Origin: Pyrinomonadaceae bacterium
GTDB lineage: Bacteria; Acidobacteriota; Blastocatellia; Pyrinomonadales; Pyrinomonadaceae
DNA length: 12,818 nucleotides
Assembly (NCBI GenBank): GCA_014379075.1
Contig: JACMMN010000042.1
Location: 1-12,818 of the forward strand
Reading direction: 5' to 3'
Below the pieces are notes generated by a model, which ran no database searches, was not told the DNA's origin, and saw nothing but the letters and a program-made list of their open reading frames with translations. Below, piece after piece: positions 7,019 through 12,818 of the stretch. The stretch's first letter is position 1. Each line of letters opens with the position of its first letter. Both the position numbers and the translations under genes were made by a program.

Positions 7019-7441
7019 ATGAAGAGTTTCTATCGTCCTATGTTTGACGTTGATTCATTGCACAAAAGCATTGACGGCGTCACGGAAAAACTCATCGGTT
7101 GCGCGATTTCAGTACATCGCGTCTTTGGACGGGATTGTGAAAATCCGCCTATGAGGAGTGTTTGTGTTTTGAACTGAGCGAGGCAGGATTACGATTTGAG
7201 AGGCAGGTTACCTTTGCCAGTTGTATACCAGGGCGTGAAGCTTGACTGTGGTTATCGAATGGATATAGTTATCGAGAACTTGGTGATTGCGGAAATTAAA
7301 GCTGCCGAGAGCCTTCTGCCAATCCACGAAGCTCAAATATTGTCATATCTAAAGTTTTACGATAGGCGAGTCGGATTATTGATGAACTTTCACGCTACCG
7401 TGCTTAAAAACGGATTAAAGCGAATTGCCAACAACTTTTGA
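7019..7441 (+). pseudogene. GxxExxY protein (PD-(D/E)XK nuclease-like), frameshifted remnant
   Basis: The remnant reads in three pieces. From ATG 7019 it gives MKSFYRPMFDVDS, then VTEKLIGCAISVHRVFG. The frame then shifts: relative to the family pattern FGPGLLESAYEE one base is missing after GGAC (about 7130). Even when that base is restored a TGA stop replaces a Leu codon. The second piece reads YEECLCFELSEAGLRFERQV from 7150. One extra base near 7208 moves it back to the first frame, giving LPLPVVYQGVKLDCGYRMDIVIEN through to the stop at 7441. The last piece keeps the PD-(D/E)XK core (Asp at 7262-7264, then EIK from 7292) and PIHEAQILSYLK. The family is widespread, with no established role. 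The first 7 codons lie directly against the left terminal repeat. Confidence 0.9.
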
Positions 7442-7467
7442 AAAACTCTGCGTCTCCGCGTCTCCGC

Positions 7468-7472
7468 GGTGA
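7468..7472 (+). promoter_or_regulatory. Ribosome binding site of cphA, formed by the element end
   Basis: GGTGA lies 6 nt before ATG 7479 and is complementary to the 3' end of 16S rRNA. It belongs to the right terminal inverted repeat of the GxxExxY element. No better site is present. The insertion therefore either replaced the original site or happened to preserve it. Confidence 0.5.
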
Positions 7473-7478
7473 ATTCCT

Positions 7479-10157
7479 ATGAACATTCTCGAAATCAGAA
7501 CACTTCGCGGGCCGAATTACTGGAGCGGGTATTGGAAGAAGCTGATCATCATGCGCCTCGATATCGGGGAATATGAGGAAATGCCGACCAATAAAATGGA
7601 CGGGTTTTACGGCCGGATGGTCGAGGTTTTGCCGAGTTTGCAAACGCACGGATGCAGCTATCAGGAACCCGGCGGATTTTTGAAACGTGTTGACGAAGGC
7701 ACCTGGGCCGGGCATGTGATCGAGCATTTCGCACTCGAACTGCAAACACTTGCCGGCATGGACACCGGTTACGGACGCACGCGTGAAACCGGTGAGAAGG
7801 GTGTTTATAATGCTGTTTTCAGTTATCAGGAAGAAGAGGTCGGGCGGTTCGCCGGGCGCGAATCGGTTCAGCTTTTTCTTGACCTTGCGGAAGGCAAGAC
7901 CGTTGAAGAGATAAAGGAAAGCATCGCAAAGACGGTCCAGAGAATGCGCGAGATCCGCGAGGACGTGAGGTTTGGGCCTTCGACTGGTTCGCTTGTCGAT
8001 GAAGCGGTGAGTCGCGATATTCCGTTTATCCGGCTTAACGATCAATCTCTGGTGCAGCTCGGTTACGGCGTTCACCAGAAACGCATTCAGGCGACAACAA
8101 CCGCAAATACAAACATGATCGCGGTTGATATTGCTGCAAACAAACACGCGACGAAGAAATTGCTCGGCGACATGGGCGTTCCTGTGCCGAAAGGGTTTCG
8201 TATCCGCGAAGAAGAAGAGTTGGAAAGTACGTTGAGTGCTGTCGGGTTTCCCGTCGTCATCAAACCGCTGGACGGGAACCACGGAAAAGGGGCGACCGTC
8301 GGCATCAATTCGCTCGAGGACGCAAAAATCGCGTTCGCCAAGGCGAAGGAATATTCGCGCTGGATAATTGTGGAAAAGCTCCTGATCGGATCTGATTTCC
8401 GGGCTTTGGTCATAAATAACCGCCTAATCGCAGTTGCCGAACGGATTCCCGCAAACGTCATCGGTGACGGCAAAAAAACGATTGAGCAATTGATCGAAAA
8501 AACCAATGCCGATCCGCGCCGCGGTTACGGGCACGAGAAAGTGCTGACCAGGATCGAGATCGACGGCCAGACGATGCGATTGATACGGGCAAAACATTAC
8601 GAACTGGACAGCGTCCTGCCAAAGGGTGAGGTGCTCGATCTAAAGACGACAGCCAATATTTCGACCGGCGGAACGGCGATCGACCGAACGGACGAGGTTC
8701 ATCCCGAAAACGTTTTTTTATTCGAACGCATCGCGAAGATCATCGGGCTTGACGTTGCCGGTGTCGATATTATCGCGACGAATGTTTCGGAACCGCTGCG
8801 CGAATCGGGGGGCGGCATCATTGAGGTAAATGCAGCCCCGGGCTTTCGTATGCATCTGTCGCCATCGGAAGGCATCGGCAGAAATGTGGCGGAAAATGTC
8901 ATCGACATGCTGTTCCCGCGCTCCGCTCCCTCGCGAATTCCGATATTCGCGATAACGGGGACGAACGGAAAAACTACGACTACGCGGCTGATCGCCCACG
9001 TTTTGAAGGGCAGCGGCTGCACGGTTGGGTTTACCACGACGGACGGTACATACATTCAGAATCAAAAGATAACCGATGGCGATAACACCGGCCCGGTTTC
9101 GGCGCAGCTGGTGCTGAAAGACCCGACCGTCGATGTGGCTGTCCTGGAGACGGCCCGCGGCGGAATTATCCGTTCGGGGCTTGGATTTGATTACTGCGAT
9201 ATCGGCATCGTTACCAATATTACCGCCGATCATCTGGGCATGAAGGACATCAACACTCTGAGCGATCTGGCGCGGGTAAAATCGGTTGTGCCGCGGGCTG
9301 TTTCGAAAAAAGGCTACGCGGTGCTGAATGCCGAAGACCCGCATGTTTTCAAGATGCGCGAGCTTGTGGACGGTTACTGCGTCTATTTTTCGATGGATGA
9401 AAATCATCCGAACATCGAACGCCAGGCACGCCGGGGACGTATTTCGTGCGTCTACGAGAATGGCTACGTGACGATATTGAAAGGGAAGTGGAAGGTTCGG
9501 ATCGAAAAGGCCGTAAATATTCCGCTTACGTATGGAGGACGGGCGGAATTTATGATCCAGAACGTCCTCGCAGCTACGCTGGCGTGTTTTGTTCACGGGG
9601 TTTCGCTGGAAGACTTGCGGGTTGGGCTGACGACTTTCAACGCCGGAACGGCGCAAACACCGGGACGGTTGAACTTTATTGAGGTCGGCGACGTGACGGT
9701 GCTGATGGATTACGCCCATAACCCTGCCGGACTGCTAGGGTTGACGAGTTTCGTGACGAAACTGCCGCACAAATACCGCACCGTGCTGCTCAACGTAGCC
9801 GGCGACCGCCGCGACGACGACATCCGCGAATTCGGCAAGATCGCCGCCGATGCTTTCGACCGCATAGTAATTCGTCCCGGACATTACCTGCGCGGTCGCA
9901 CCCCGGAAAGTATCTACGTCTTGCTTCAGGAAGGGATCGCCCAAAGCGAAAATACGCCGCAGGTCAGGATCATCGCCGATAGCCGCGAAGCTATGTATCA
10001 TGGGATAAAGAACGGGCGGAAGGGCGAATTGGTGGTGACTTTGGCCGACCGTGTGCCGGAGGATATTTCGTATCTGCAGGATCTGCGGGATAAGTTTAGC
10101 GACGAGAAATCGGCCAAGGAAGCGGCTGAGGCGGAAAAGGCGGAACCGCCTGTGTAA
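7479..10157 (+). CDS. cphA: Cyanophycin synthetase, CphA1 type
   Basis: The 892-residue protein is full length. CphA joins Asp to the backbone and Arg to the Asp side chain in two ATP-dependent steps, giving the insoluble storage polymer cyanophycin. Three domains are visible. The N-terminal domain (1-160) carries GHVIEHFALELQ at 78-89 with conserved H79, E82 and H83. The ATP-grasp domain (about 200-475) has NKHATKKLLGDMGVPVPKGF and FPVVIKPLDGNHGKGATVGI, and ends in IIEVNAAPGFRMH; it adds Asp. The Mur-ligase-like domain (about 485-865) has P-loop GTNGKTTTT (494-502), ETARGGI, NITADHLG and DYAHNPAG; it adds Arg. The last 20 residues are a Lys/Glu/Ala-rich tail. ATG 7479 fits the family N-terminus (MNILEIRTLRGPNYWS). 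It lies downstream of cphB and converges with the isoaspartyl peptidase gene, 30 bp apart. A complete synthesis and breakdown set is thus clustered. Confidence 0.97.
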   Translation: MNILEIRTLRGPNYWSGYWKKLIIMRLDIGEYEEMPTNKMDGFYGRMVEVLPSLQTHGCSYQEPGGFLKRVDEGTWAGHVIEHFALELQTLAGMDTGYGRTRETGEKGVYNAVFSYQEEEVGRFAGRESVQLFLDLAEGKTVEEIKESIAKTVQRMREIREDVRFGPSTGSLVDEAVSRDIPFIRLNDQSLVQLGYGVHQKRIQATTTANTNMIAVDIAANKHATKKLLGDMGVPVPKGFRIREEEELESTLSAVGFPVVIKPLDGNHGKGATVGINSLEDAKIAFAKAKEYSRWIIVEKLLIGSDFRALVINNRLIAVAERIPANVIGDGKKTIEQLIEKTNADPRRGYGHEKVLTRIEIDGQTMRLIRAKHYELDSVLPKGEVLDLKTTANISTGGTAIDRTDEVHPENVFLFERIAKIIGLDVAGVDIIATNVSEPLRESGGGIIEVNAAPGFRMHLSPSEGIGRNVAENVIDMLFPRSAPSRIPIFAITGTNGKTTTTRLIAHVLKGSGCTVGFTTTDGTYIQNQKITDGDNTGPVSAQLVLKDPTVDVAVLETARGGIIRSGLGFDYCDIGIVTNITADHLGMKDINTLSDLARVKSVVPRAVSKKGYAVLNAEDPHVFKMRELVDGYCVYFSMDENHPNIERQARRGRISCVYENGYVTILKGKWKVRIEKAVNIPLTYGGRAEFMIQNVLAATLACFVHGVSLEDLRVGLTTFNAGTAQTPGRLNFIEVGDVTVLMDYAHNPAGLLGLTSFVTKLPHKYRTVLLNVAGDRRDDDIREFGKIAADAFDRIVIRPGHYLRGRTPESIYVLLQEGIAQSENTPQVRIIADSREAMYHGIKNGRKGELVVTLADRVPEDISYLQDLRDKFSDEKSAKEAAEAEKAEPPV

Positions 10158-10168
10158 GCAGGTGGTTC
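10143..10168. terminator. Hairpin at the convergent cphA / isoaspartyl peptidase ends
   Basis: GAACCGCCTG (10143-10152) pairs with CAGGTGGTTC (10159-10168). The 10-bp stem has one G-T pair and a 6-nt loop that contains the cphA stop codon. It lies between the two convergent stops (10157 and 10188). There is no T-run on the plus side. On the minus side a short CCTTTTCC follows. It could terminate the minus-strand transcript or limit read-through in both directions. Confidence 0.4.
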
Positions 10169-10187
10169 GACATTTGCAGCCCAACCT

Positions 10188-11237
10188 CTATCTGTAAATT
10201 TCAATACTTAGTTCGCTATCTTCTTTAATAAATCCCCGGTACATTCCATCCGAATTAAACGGAAGCGTTACATTTCCCTGTGTATCGACAGCGATCAAAC
10301 CGCCTTCGCCGCAGATTTGGGTTAGATAATCAATTGCTTCTTTTGCGGCTTGAGCGAGATTTAAGCCTTTGTATTTCATTCGAGCGGCGACATCGTAAGC
10401 GGTGACGCCGAGCATGAAGAATTCGCCGTGGCCGGTGCAGGAGACGGCACAAGTTTTATTTTCGGCGTAGGTGCCGGAGCCGATGAGGGCCGTGTCGCCG
10501 ATGCGGCCGAATTTTTTGTTGGTCATTCCGCCGGTCGATGTGGCGGCGGCGAGATCGCCGGAGCGGTCGCAGGCTACCGCTCCAACAGTTCCGATCGGTT
10601 TTGGCTTGTCTGAAAGTGACACACTACCTACCGGTCGTGTTTCTGCGGGTGCAGTCTCCGTATTATCTTCTCGCCGACTTGCAATCTCTTCGCCTTCCAA
10701 GAACCCGGGCGCTCCCGCTCCCGGTTCTGACCCGTCGTGATCGAGACTGATTTTGCCGGTTTCAACTGCCTGCAGCAGTTGATCGTACCGATGCTGCGTG
10801 TAGAAATATTCGTCCGTAGCGTTCTCGACGGCCATTAGCTCGGCGAAATGATTTGCACCCTCGCCGGCGAGAAGGATGTGCTCCGTACGTTCCATTACGA
10901 GGCGGGCGAGCTTGACGGGGTTTTTGATGTTTTTGACGAAGGCGACCGCTCCGGCCTTGAGCGTTTTGCCGTCCATTATCGACGCGTCCATTTCGTTTTT
11001 CCCTTCATGCGTAAATACGGAGCCGCGGCCGGCGTTAAAAAGATGGAAATCTTCGAGCGAACAAACCGCGGCTTCGACCGCGTCGAGCGAATTTCCGCCG
11101 TTGCTCAAAATGCCCCAGCCGATTTTCAGCGCATTCCCGAGTCCGCTGCGATATTCGGCTTCAAGTTCAGCGGTCATCGTCGAGCGGAGAATAGTTCCCG
11201 CTCCGCCGTGAATGGCTAGGGCGATTTTGTTTGGCAT
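10188..11237 (-). CDS. iaaA: Plant-type isoaspartyl peptidase / L-asparaginase (Ntn hydrolase)
   Basis: The 349-residue precursor belongs to the threonine-type Ntn hydrolases (peptidase family T2). The N-terminal IALAIHGGAGT, GGNSLDAVEAAV and FNAGRGSVFT are alpha-subunit signatures. IGTVGAVACD contains Thr217, where the precursor cuts itself so that Thr217 becomes the N-terminal nucleophile of the beta subunit (217-349). STGGMTNKKFGRIGDTALIGSGTYA and SCTGHGE follow as substrate-binding loops. These enzymes split beta-Asp dipeptides, and beside cphB and cphA the likely substrate is beta-Asp-Arg, giving Asp and Arg. The alpha-beta linker (about 163-213) is roughly 40 residues longer than in E. 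coli IaaA (321 residues, nucleophile Thr179), and is Gly/Pro/Glu-rich. The start at 11237 fits the family N-terminus, but no clear Shine-Dalgarno sequence precedes it. The symbol rests on family and context. Confidence 0.93.
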   Translation of the reverse strand: MPNKIALAIHGGAGTILRSTMTAELEAEYRSGLGNALKIGWGILSNGGNSLDAVEAAVCSLEDFHLFNAGRGSVFTHEGKNEMDASIMDGKTLKAGAVAFVKNIKNPVKLARLVMERTEHILLAGEGANHFAELMAVENATDEYFYTQHRYDQLLQAVETGKISLDHDGSEPGAGAPGFLEGEEIASRREDNTETAPAETRPVGSVSLSDKPKPIGTVGAVACDRSGDLAAATSTGGMTNKKFGRIGDTALIGSGTYAENKTCAVSCTGHGEFFMLGVTAYDVAARMKYKGLNLAQAAKEAIDYLTQICGEGGLIAVDTQGNVTLPFNSDGMYRGFIKEDSELSIEIYR

Positions 11238-11245
11238 AAGAGTAA

Positions 11246-11369
11246 TGGCCGCAACAGAAAAATAAAAAGTATTAGTTGCGGCGATACGATATTGCTGAGA
11301 ACATTAGTTCTTCACGATCCAAAAGTAAATTTTGTTTCTTCTTTTGAGCTTTTGTGCTTCTTGCGGCCA
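11246..11369. repeat. Intergenic inverted repeat bounding a 124-bp segment
   Basis: TGGCCGCAA (11246-11254) and TTGCGGCCA (11361-11369) are perfect 9-bp inverted repeats. They bound most of the gap between the isoaspartyl peptidase start and the copA stop. A further GTTGCGGC at 11275-11282 pairs with GCCGCAAC at 11248-11255, which would give a hairpin in the leader of the peptidase mRNA. The inside is AT-rich and non-coding. It may be a miniature element or a regulatory leader. No target duplication is seen. Confidence 0.35.
11298..11311. promoter_or_regulatory. Operator-like palindrome AGAAC-N4-GTTCT
   Basis: AGAACATTAGTTCT has perfect 5-bp arms. Its core fits the GAAC-N4-GTTC pattern known for LexA/DinR boxes in Gram-positive bacteria. 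It lies 61-74 bp upstream of the isoaspartyl peptidase start codon. No well-placed -10/-35 pair around it could be identified, so the regulatory reading is speculative. Confidence 0.25.
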
Positions 11370-11374
11370 ATTAT

Positions 11375-12818
11375 CTAAAGTCTTAAATTCCGCAGCCGCA
11401 AGGCATTTACGATAACTGAAACCGAACTGAATGTCATCGCCGCGCTGGCGATCATAGGCGAGAGCAGCAGGCCGAAAACGGGGAACAGCACACCTGCGGC
11501 GATCGGCACGCCCACTATATTGTAAACGAAAGCGAAAAAGAGATTTTGGCGAATATTTTTCATCGTCGCTTTGCTCAAGATTCTTGCCCGGAGAATTCCG
11601 GCGAGGTCGGGTCTGAGCAGCGTGATGTCCGCCGATTCGATGGCAACATCCGTCCCGCTTGCGAACGCGATGCCGACGTCTGCCTGCGCGAGAGCCGGAG
11701 CGTCGTTCACGCCGTCACCGGCCATCGCGACGATCTTGCCGTTTGCTTGAAGTTCCTTTACTTTCGCAGCTTTTTGGTCGGGCATCACTTCGGCGAAGAC
11801 CTGATCGATACCGAGTTCTTTTGCGACTGCTTCGGCGGTTGTCTCGTTGTCGCCGGTCATCATTATTACTTCAATCTTTTGTCGATGGAGTAGGTCGATG
11901 GCATGTTTGGCGGATGGTTTTATTTGATCCGCGACGCCGATGAGTCCGGCGAGTTTGCCGTCGATTGAGACGAACATTACAGTCTGACCAGACTCGCGAA
12001 GACCGTCAGCGGCGGGAATTTCCGAGCTCCCCTCCTTGGAAAAGGAGGGGTAGCCGCGTTTCGCGTACGGGGTGGTTTGTTCTTTTTTGGCAAAGGATTT
12101 GTCTTCAAAGGAAGAGACAACCACCCCGTCTGCCGAAGCGGCATCCACCCCTCCTTTGGAAGGAGGGGAGCTTAAATCCAAGCCGGCGAACGCTGCCGTA
12201 CCGATGCGAATCTTTTTGCCATCGACATTACCTGTCAATCCTTTGCCCGTTACCGATTCGAAATTCTCGACGGCAGATGCGGTGATGTTCCGGGATTCGG
12301 CCTCGCCGACTATCGCGGCGGCTAGCGGATGTTCGCTCAATTTTTCCAGGCTGGCGGCGAAACGTAGAATATCTTCTTCTGAAAACTGATCGAGTGCGAT
12401 AACCTTTTGCACGATCGGCTTACCTTCAGTTAGCGTTCCTGTTTTATCTACAACAATCACATTAACCTTTTCTAATATCTCCAAAGCCTCGGCCTTTTTA
12501 ATAAGCACACCGTTTTTGGCGCCGTGGCCGGTGCCGACCATGATCGACATCGGCGTTGCAAGGCCGAGAGCACACGGACACGCAATTATTAATACCGAAA
12601 CCGCGGCGACGACTGCGTAGGCGAAGCTGCCGAGAATTATCCATACCACAAACGCGATGATGGCGATGATTATAACGGCCGGAACGAAATAGGCAGAAAC
12701 GACATCAGCCAAACGCTGTATCGGAGCGCGGCTGCGCTGAGCTTCGCCGACCATTTTTACGATCTGAGCGAGAAGAGTTTCGCTGCCGACTTTTTCCGCC
12801 CGCATTAAAAATGTGCGG
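11375..12818 (-). CDS. copA: Copper-type P1B ATPase, C-terminal part (5' end outside window)
   Basis: The frame runs unbroken to the window edge, so this is the last 480 or so residues of a heavy-metal transporting ATPase that exports Cu+ (or Ag+). Numbering here starts at the internal Met coded at 12805. Visible are the end of the actuator domain (MRAEKVGSETLLAQIV), two helices (about 40-60 and 62-85) with the metal-site motif CPC at 76-78, and the phosphorylation motif DKTGT (120-124). The nucleotide-domain SEHPL (157-161), GKGLTG (187-192), MTGDN (316-320) and GDGVNDAP (363-370) follow. Two last helices carry YN at 428-429 and TFSSVSVIVNALRLR, whose residues match the Cu+ group. The metal-binding N-terminus, helices 1-4 and TGES lie outside. 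About 50 residues (212-261) are an in-frame repeat insertion. A missing start is due to the window, not to damage. The Cu assignment rests on CPC plus the helix 7 and 8 motifs. Confidence 0.93.
   Translation of the reverse strand, partial: RTFLMRAEKVGSETLLAQIVKMVGEAQRSRAPIQRLADVVSAYFVPAVIIIAIIAFVVWIILGSFAYAVVAAVSVLIIACPCALGLATPMSIMVGTGHGAKNGVLIKKAEALEILEKVNVIVVDKTGTLTEGKPIVQKVIALDQFSEEDILRFAASLEKLSEHPLAAAIVGEAESRNITASAVENFESVTGKGLTGNVDGKKIRIGTAAFAGLDLSSPPSKGGVDAASADGVVVSSFEDKSFAKKEQTTPYAKRGYPSFSKEGSSEIPAADGLRESGQTVMFVSIDGKLAGLIGVADQIKPSAKHAIDLLHRQKIEVIMMTGDNETTAEAVAKELGIDQVFAEVMPDQKAAKVKELQANGKIVAMAGDGVNDAPALAQADVGIAFASGTDVAIESADITLLRPDLAGILRARILSKATMKNIRQNLFFAFVYNIVGVPIAAGVLFPVFGLLLSPMIASAAMTFSSVSVIVNALRLRNLRL
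12025..12172. repeat. 148-bp palindromic repeat element inserted in frame within copA
   Basis: Two 54-bp arms (12025-12078 and 12119-12172) are inverted copies of each other with some mismatches, around a 40-bp centre that is itself partly self-complementary. Each arm also folds alone. CCCCTCCTT/AAGGAGGGG forms a perfect 9-bp hairpin at 12029-12050 and again at 12148-12168, and TGCCG/CGGCA forms one at 12131-12143. Outer ends are AGCTCCCCTCC and its complement. Read on the copA strand it encodes about 50 residues (SSPPSKGGVDAASADG... to ...YPSFSKEGSS) without a stop. Similar CCCCTCC...GGGGTGGTT repeats are, from memory, scattered through many bacterial genomes, though I could not search for them. 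Confidence 0.85.

Larger units (their letters stand above)
6987..7476 (+). mobile_element. 490-bp element with terminal inverted repeats carrying a dead GxxExxY gene
   Basis: The left end 6987-7018 and the right end 7446-7476 are imperfect inverted repeats. A 25-bp core (6994-7018 against 7446-7470) begins ACCGC and ends GACGCAGAG, with three mismatches. GAATT outside the core matches on both sides with one extra base on the left. Between them lies nothing but a GxxExxY gene remnant. The element fills the gap between the cphB stop (6984) and the cphA start (7479) almost exactly. No target-site duplication is obvious. There is no transposase, so it would be moved in trans or by an unknown mechanism. 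Similar CGCAGAGA-rich ends beside GxxExxY genes are, in my recollection, frequent in other genomes. Confidence 0.65.

Noticed and set aside
7404..8282. 292-codon open frame on the minus strand across the start of cphA
   Set aside because: It spans the element end and the conserved cphA N-terminus, and shows no family motif or ribosome binding site.
8718..9719. 333-codon open frame on the minus strand inside cphA
   Set aside because: It is a shadow of the strongly coding cphA frame; the translation is Arg/His-rich with no recognisable domain.
10188..11237. Glycosylasparaginase or taspase instead of isoaspartyl peptidase
   Set aside because: STGGMTNKKFGRIGDTALIGSGTYA and the cyanophycin gene context fit bacterial isoaspartyl peptidases better, although substrate range within the family overlaps.
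12803..12805. ATG at 12805 as the start of the copper ATPase
   Set aside because: The frame stays open to the window edge, and the Met lies inside the conserved actuator-domain motif, so the true start is outside.

Overview
The window is a 12.8-kb stretch of an ordinary bacterial chromosome. The gene types, moderate GC content and repeat style best fit Acidobacteriota, class Blastocatellia (Pyrinomonadaceae-like). That placement is inferred from the look of the proteins and repeats, not from a marker gene. No rRNA, tRNA, CRISPR array, prophage or transposase gene is visible.

Left part (1-3104). A small three-helix membrane protein (166-552) converges on a LexA-family repressor on the minus strand (653-1276). 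The repressor lacks both residues of the LexA self-cleavage dyad. A 208-bp gap separates it from the divergent hflX gene (ribosome-associated GTPase). That gap holds two oppositely oriented runs of 7-bp repeats and promoter elements for both directions. The HflX reading frame shows family-like sequence upstream of its first ATG/GTG/TTG codon, so its true start may be a rare AUC or AUU.

Middle part (3151-5952). hflX is followed by a PgpH-type 7TM-HD phosphodiesterase, probably for cyclic di-AMP. Next comes a small orphan BrnA/CopG-type antitoxin with no toxin beside it.

Cyanophycin module (6130-11237). Cyanophycinase (cphB) and cyanophycin synthetase (cphA) lie head to tail. A plant-type isoaspartyl peptidase/asparaginase (iaaA-like) converges on cphA. 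Together they can make the Asp-Arg storage polymer, cut it to beta-Asp-Arg dipeptides and split these to free Asp and Arg. The cphB-cphA gap is filled almost exactly by a 490-bp element with roughly 31-bp imperfect terminal inverted repeats. The element carries a decayed GxxExxY (PD-(D/E)XK nuclease-like) gene with two frameshifts and a stop. Its right end reaches to within 2 bp of the cphA start codon and supplies the likely ribosome binding site.

Right end (11375-12818). This is the 3' part of a copper-type P1B ATPase gene (copA-like) on the minus strand, cut by the window edge. A 148-bp palindromic repeat sits in its nucleotide-binding domain. It is translated in frame and adds about 50 residues while every catalytic motif stays intact. 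With the GxxExxY element and the heptamer array, it shows a genome with active or recent small-repeat traffic, including into coding DNA.
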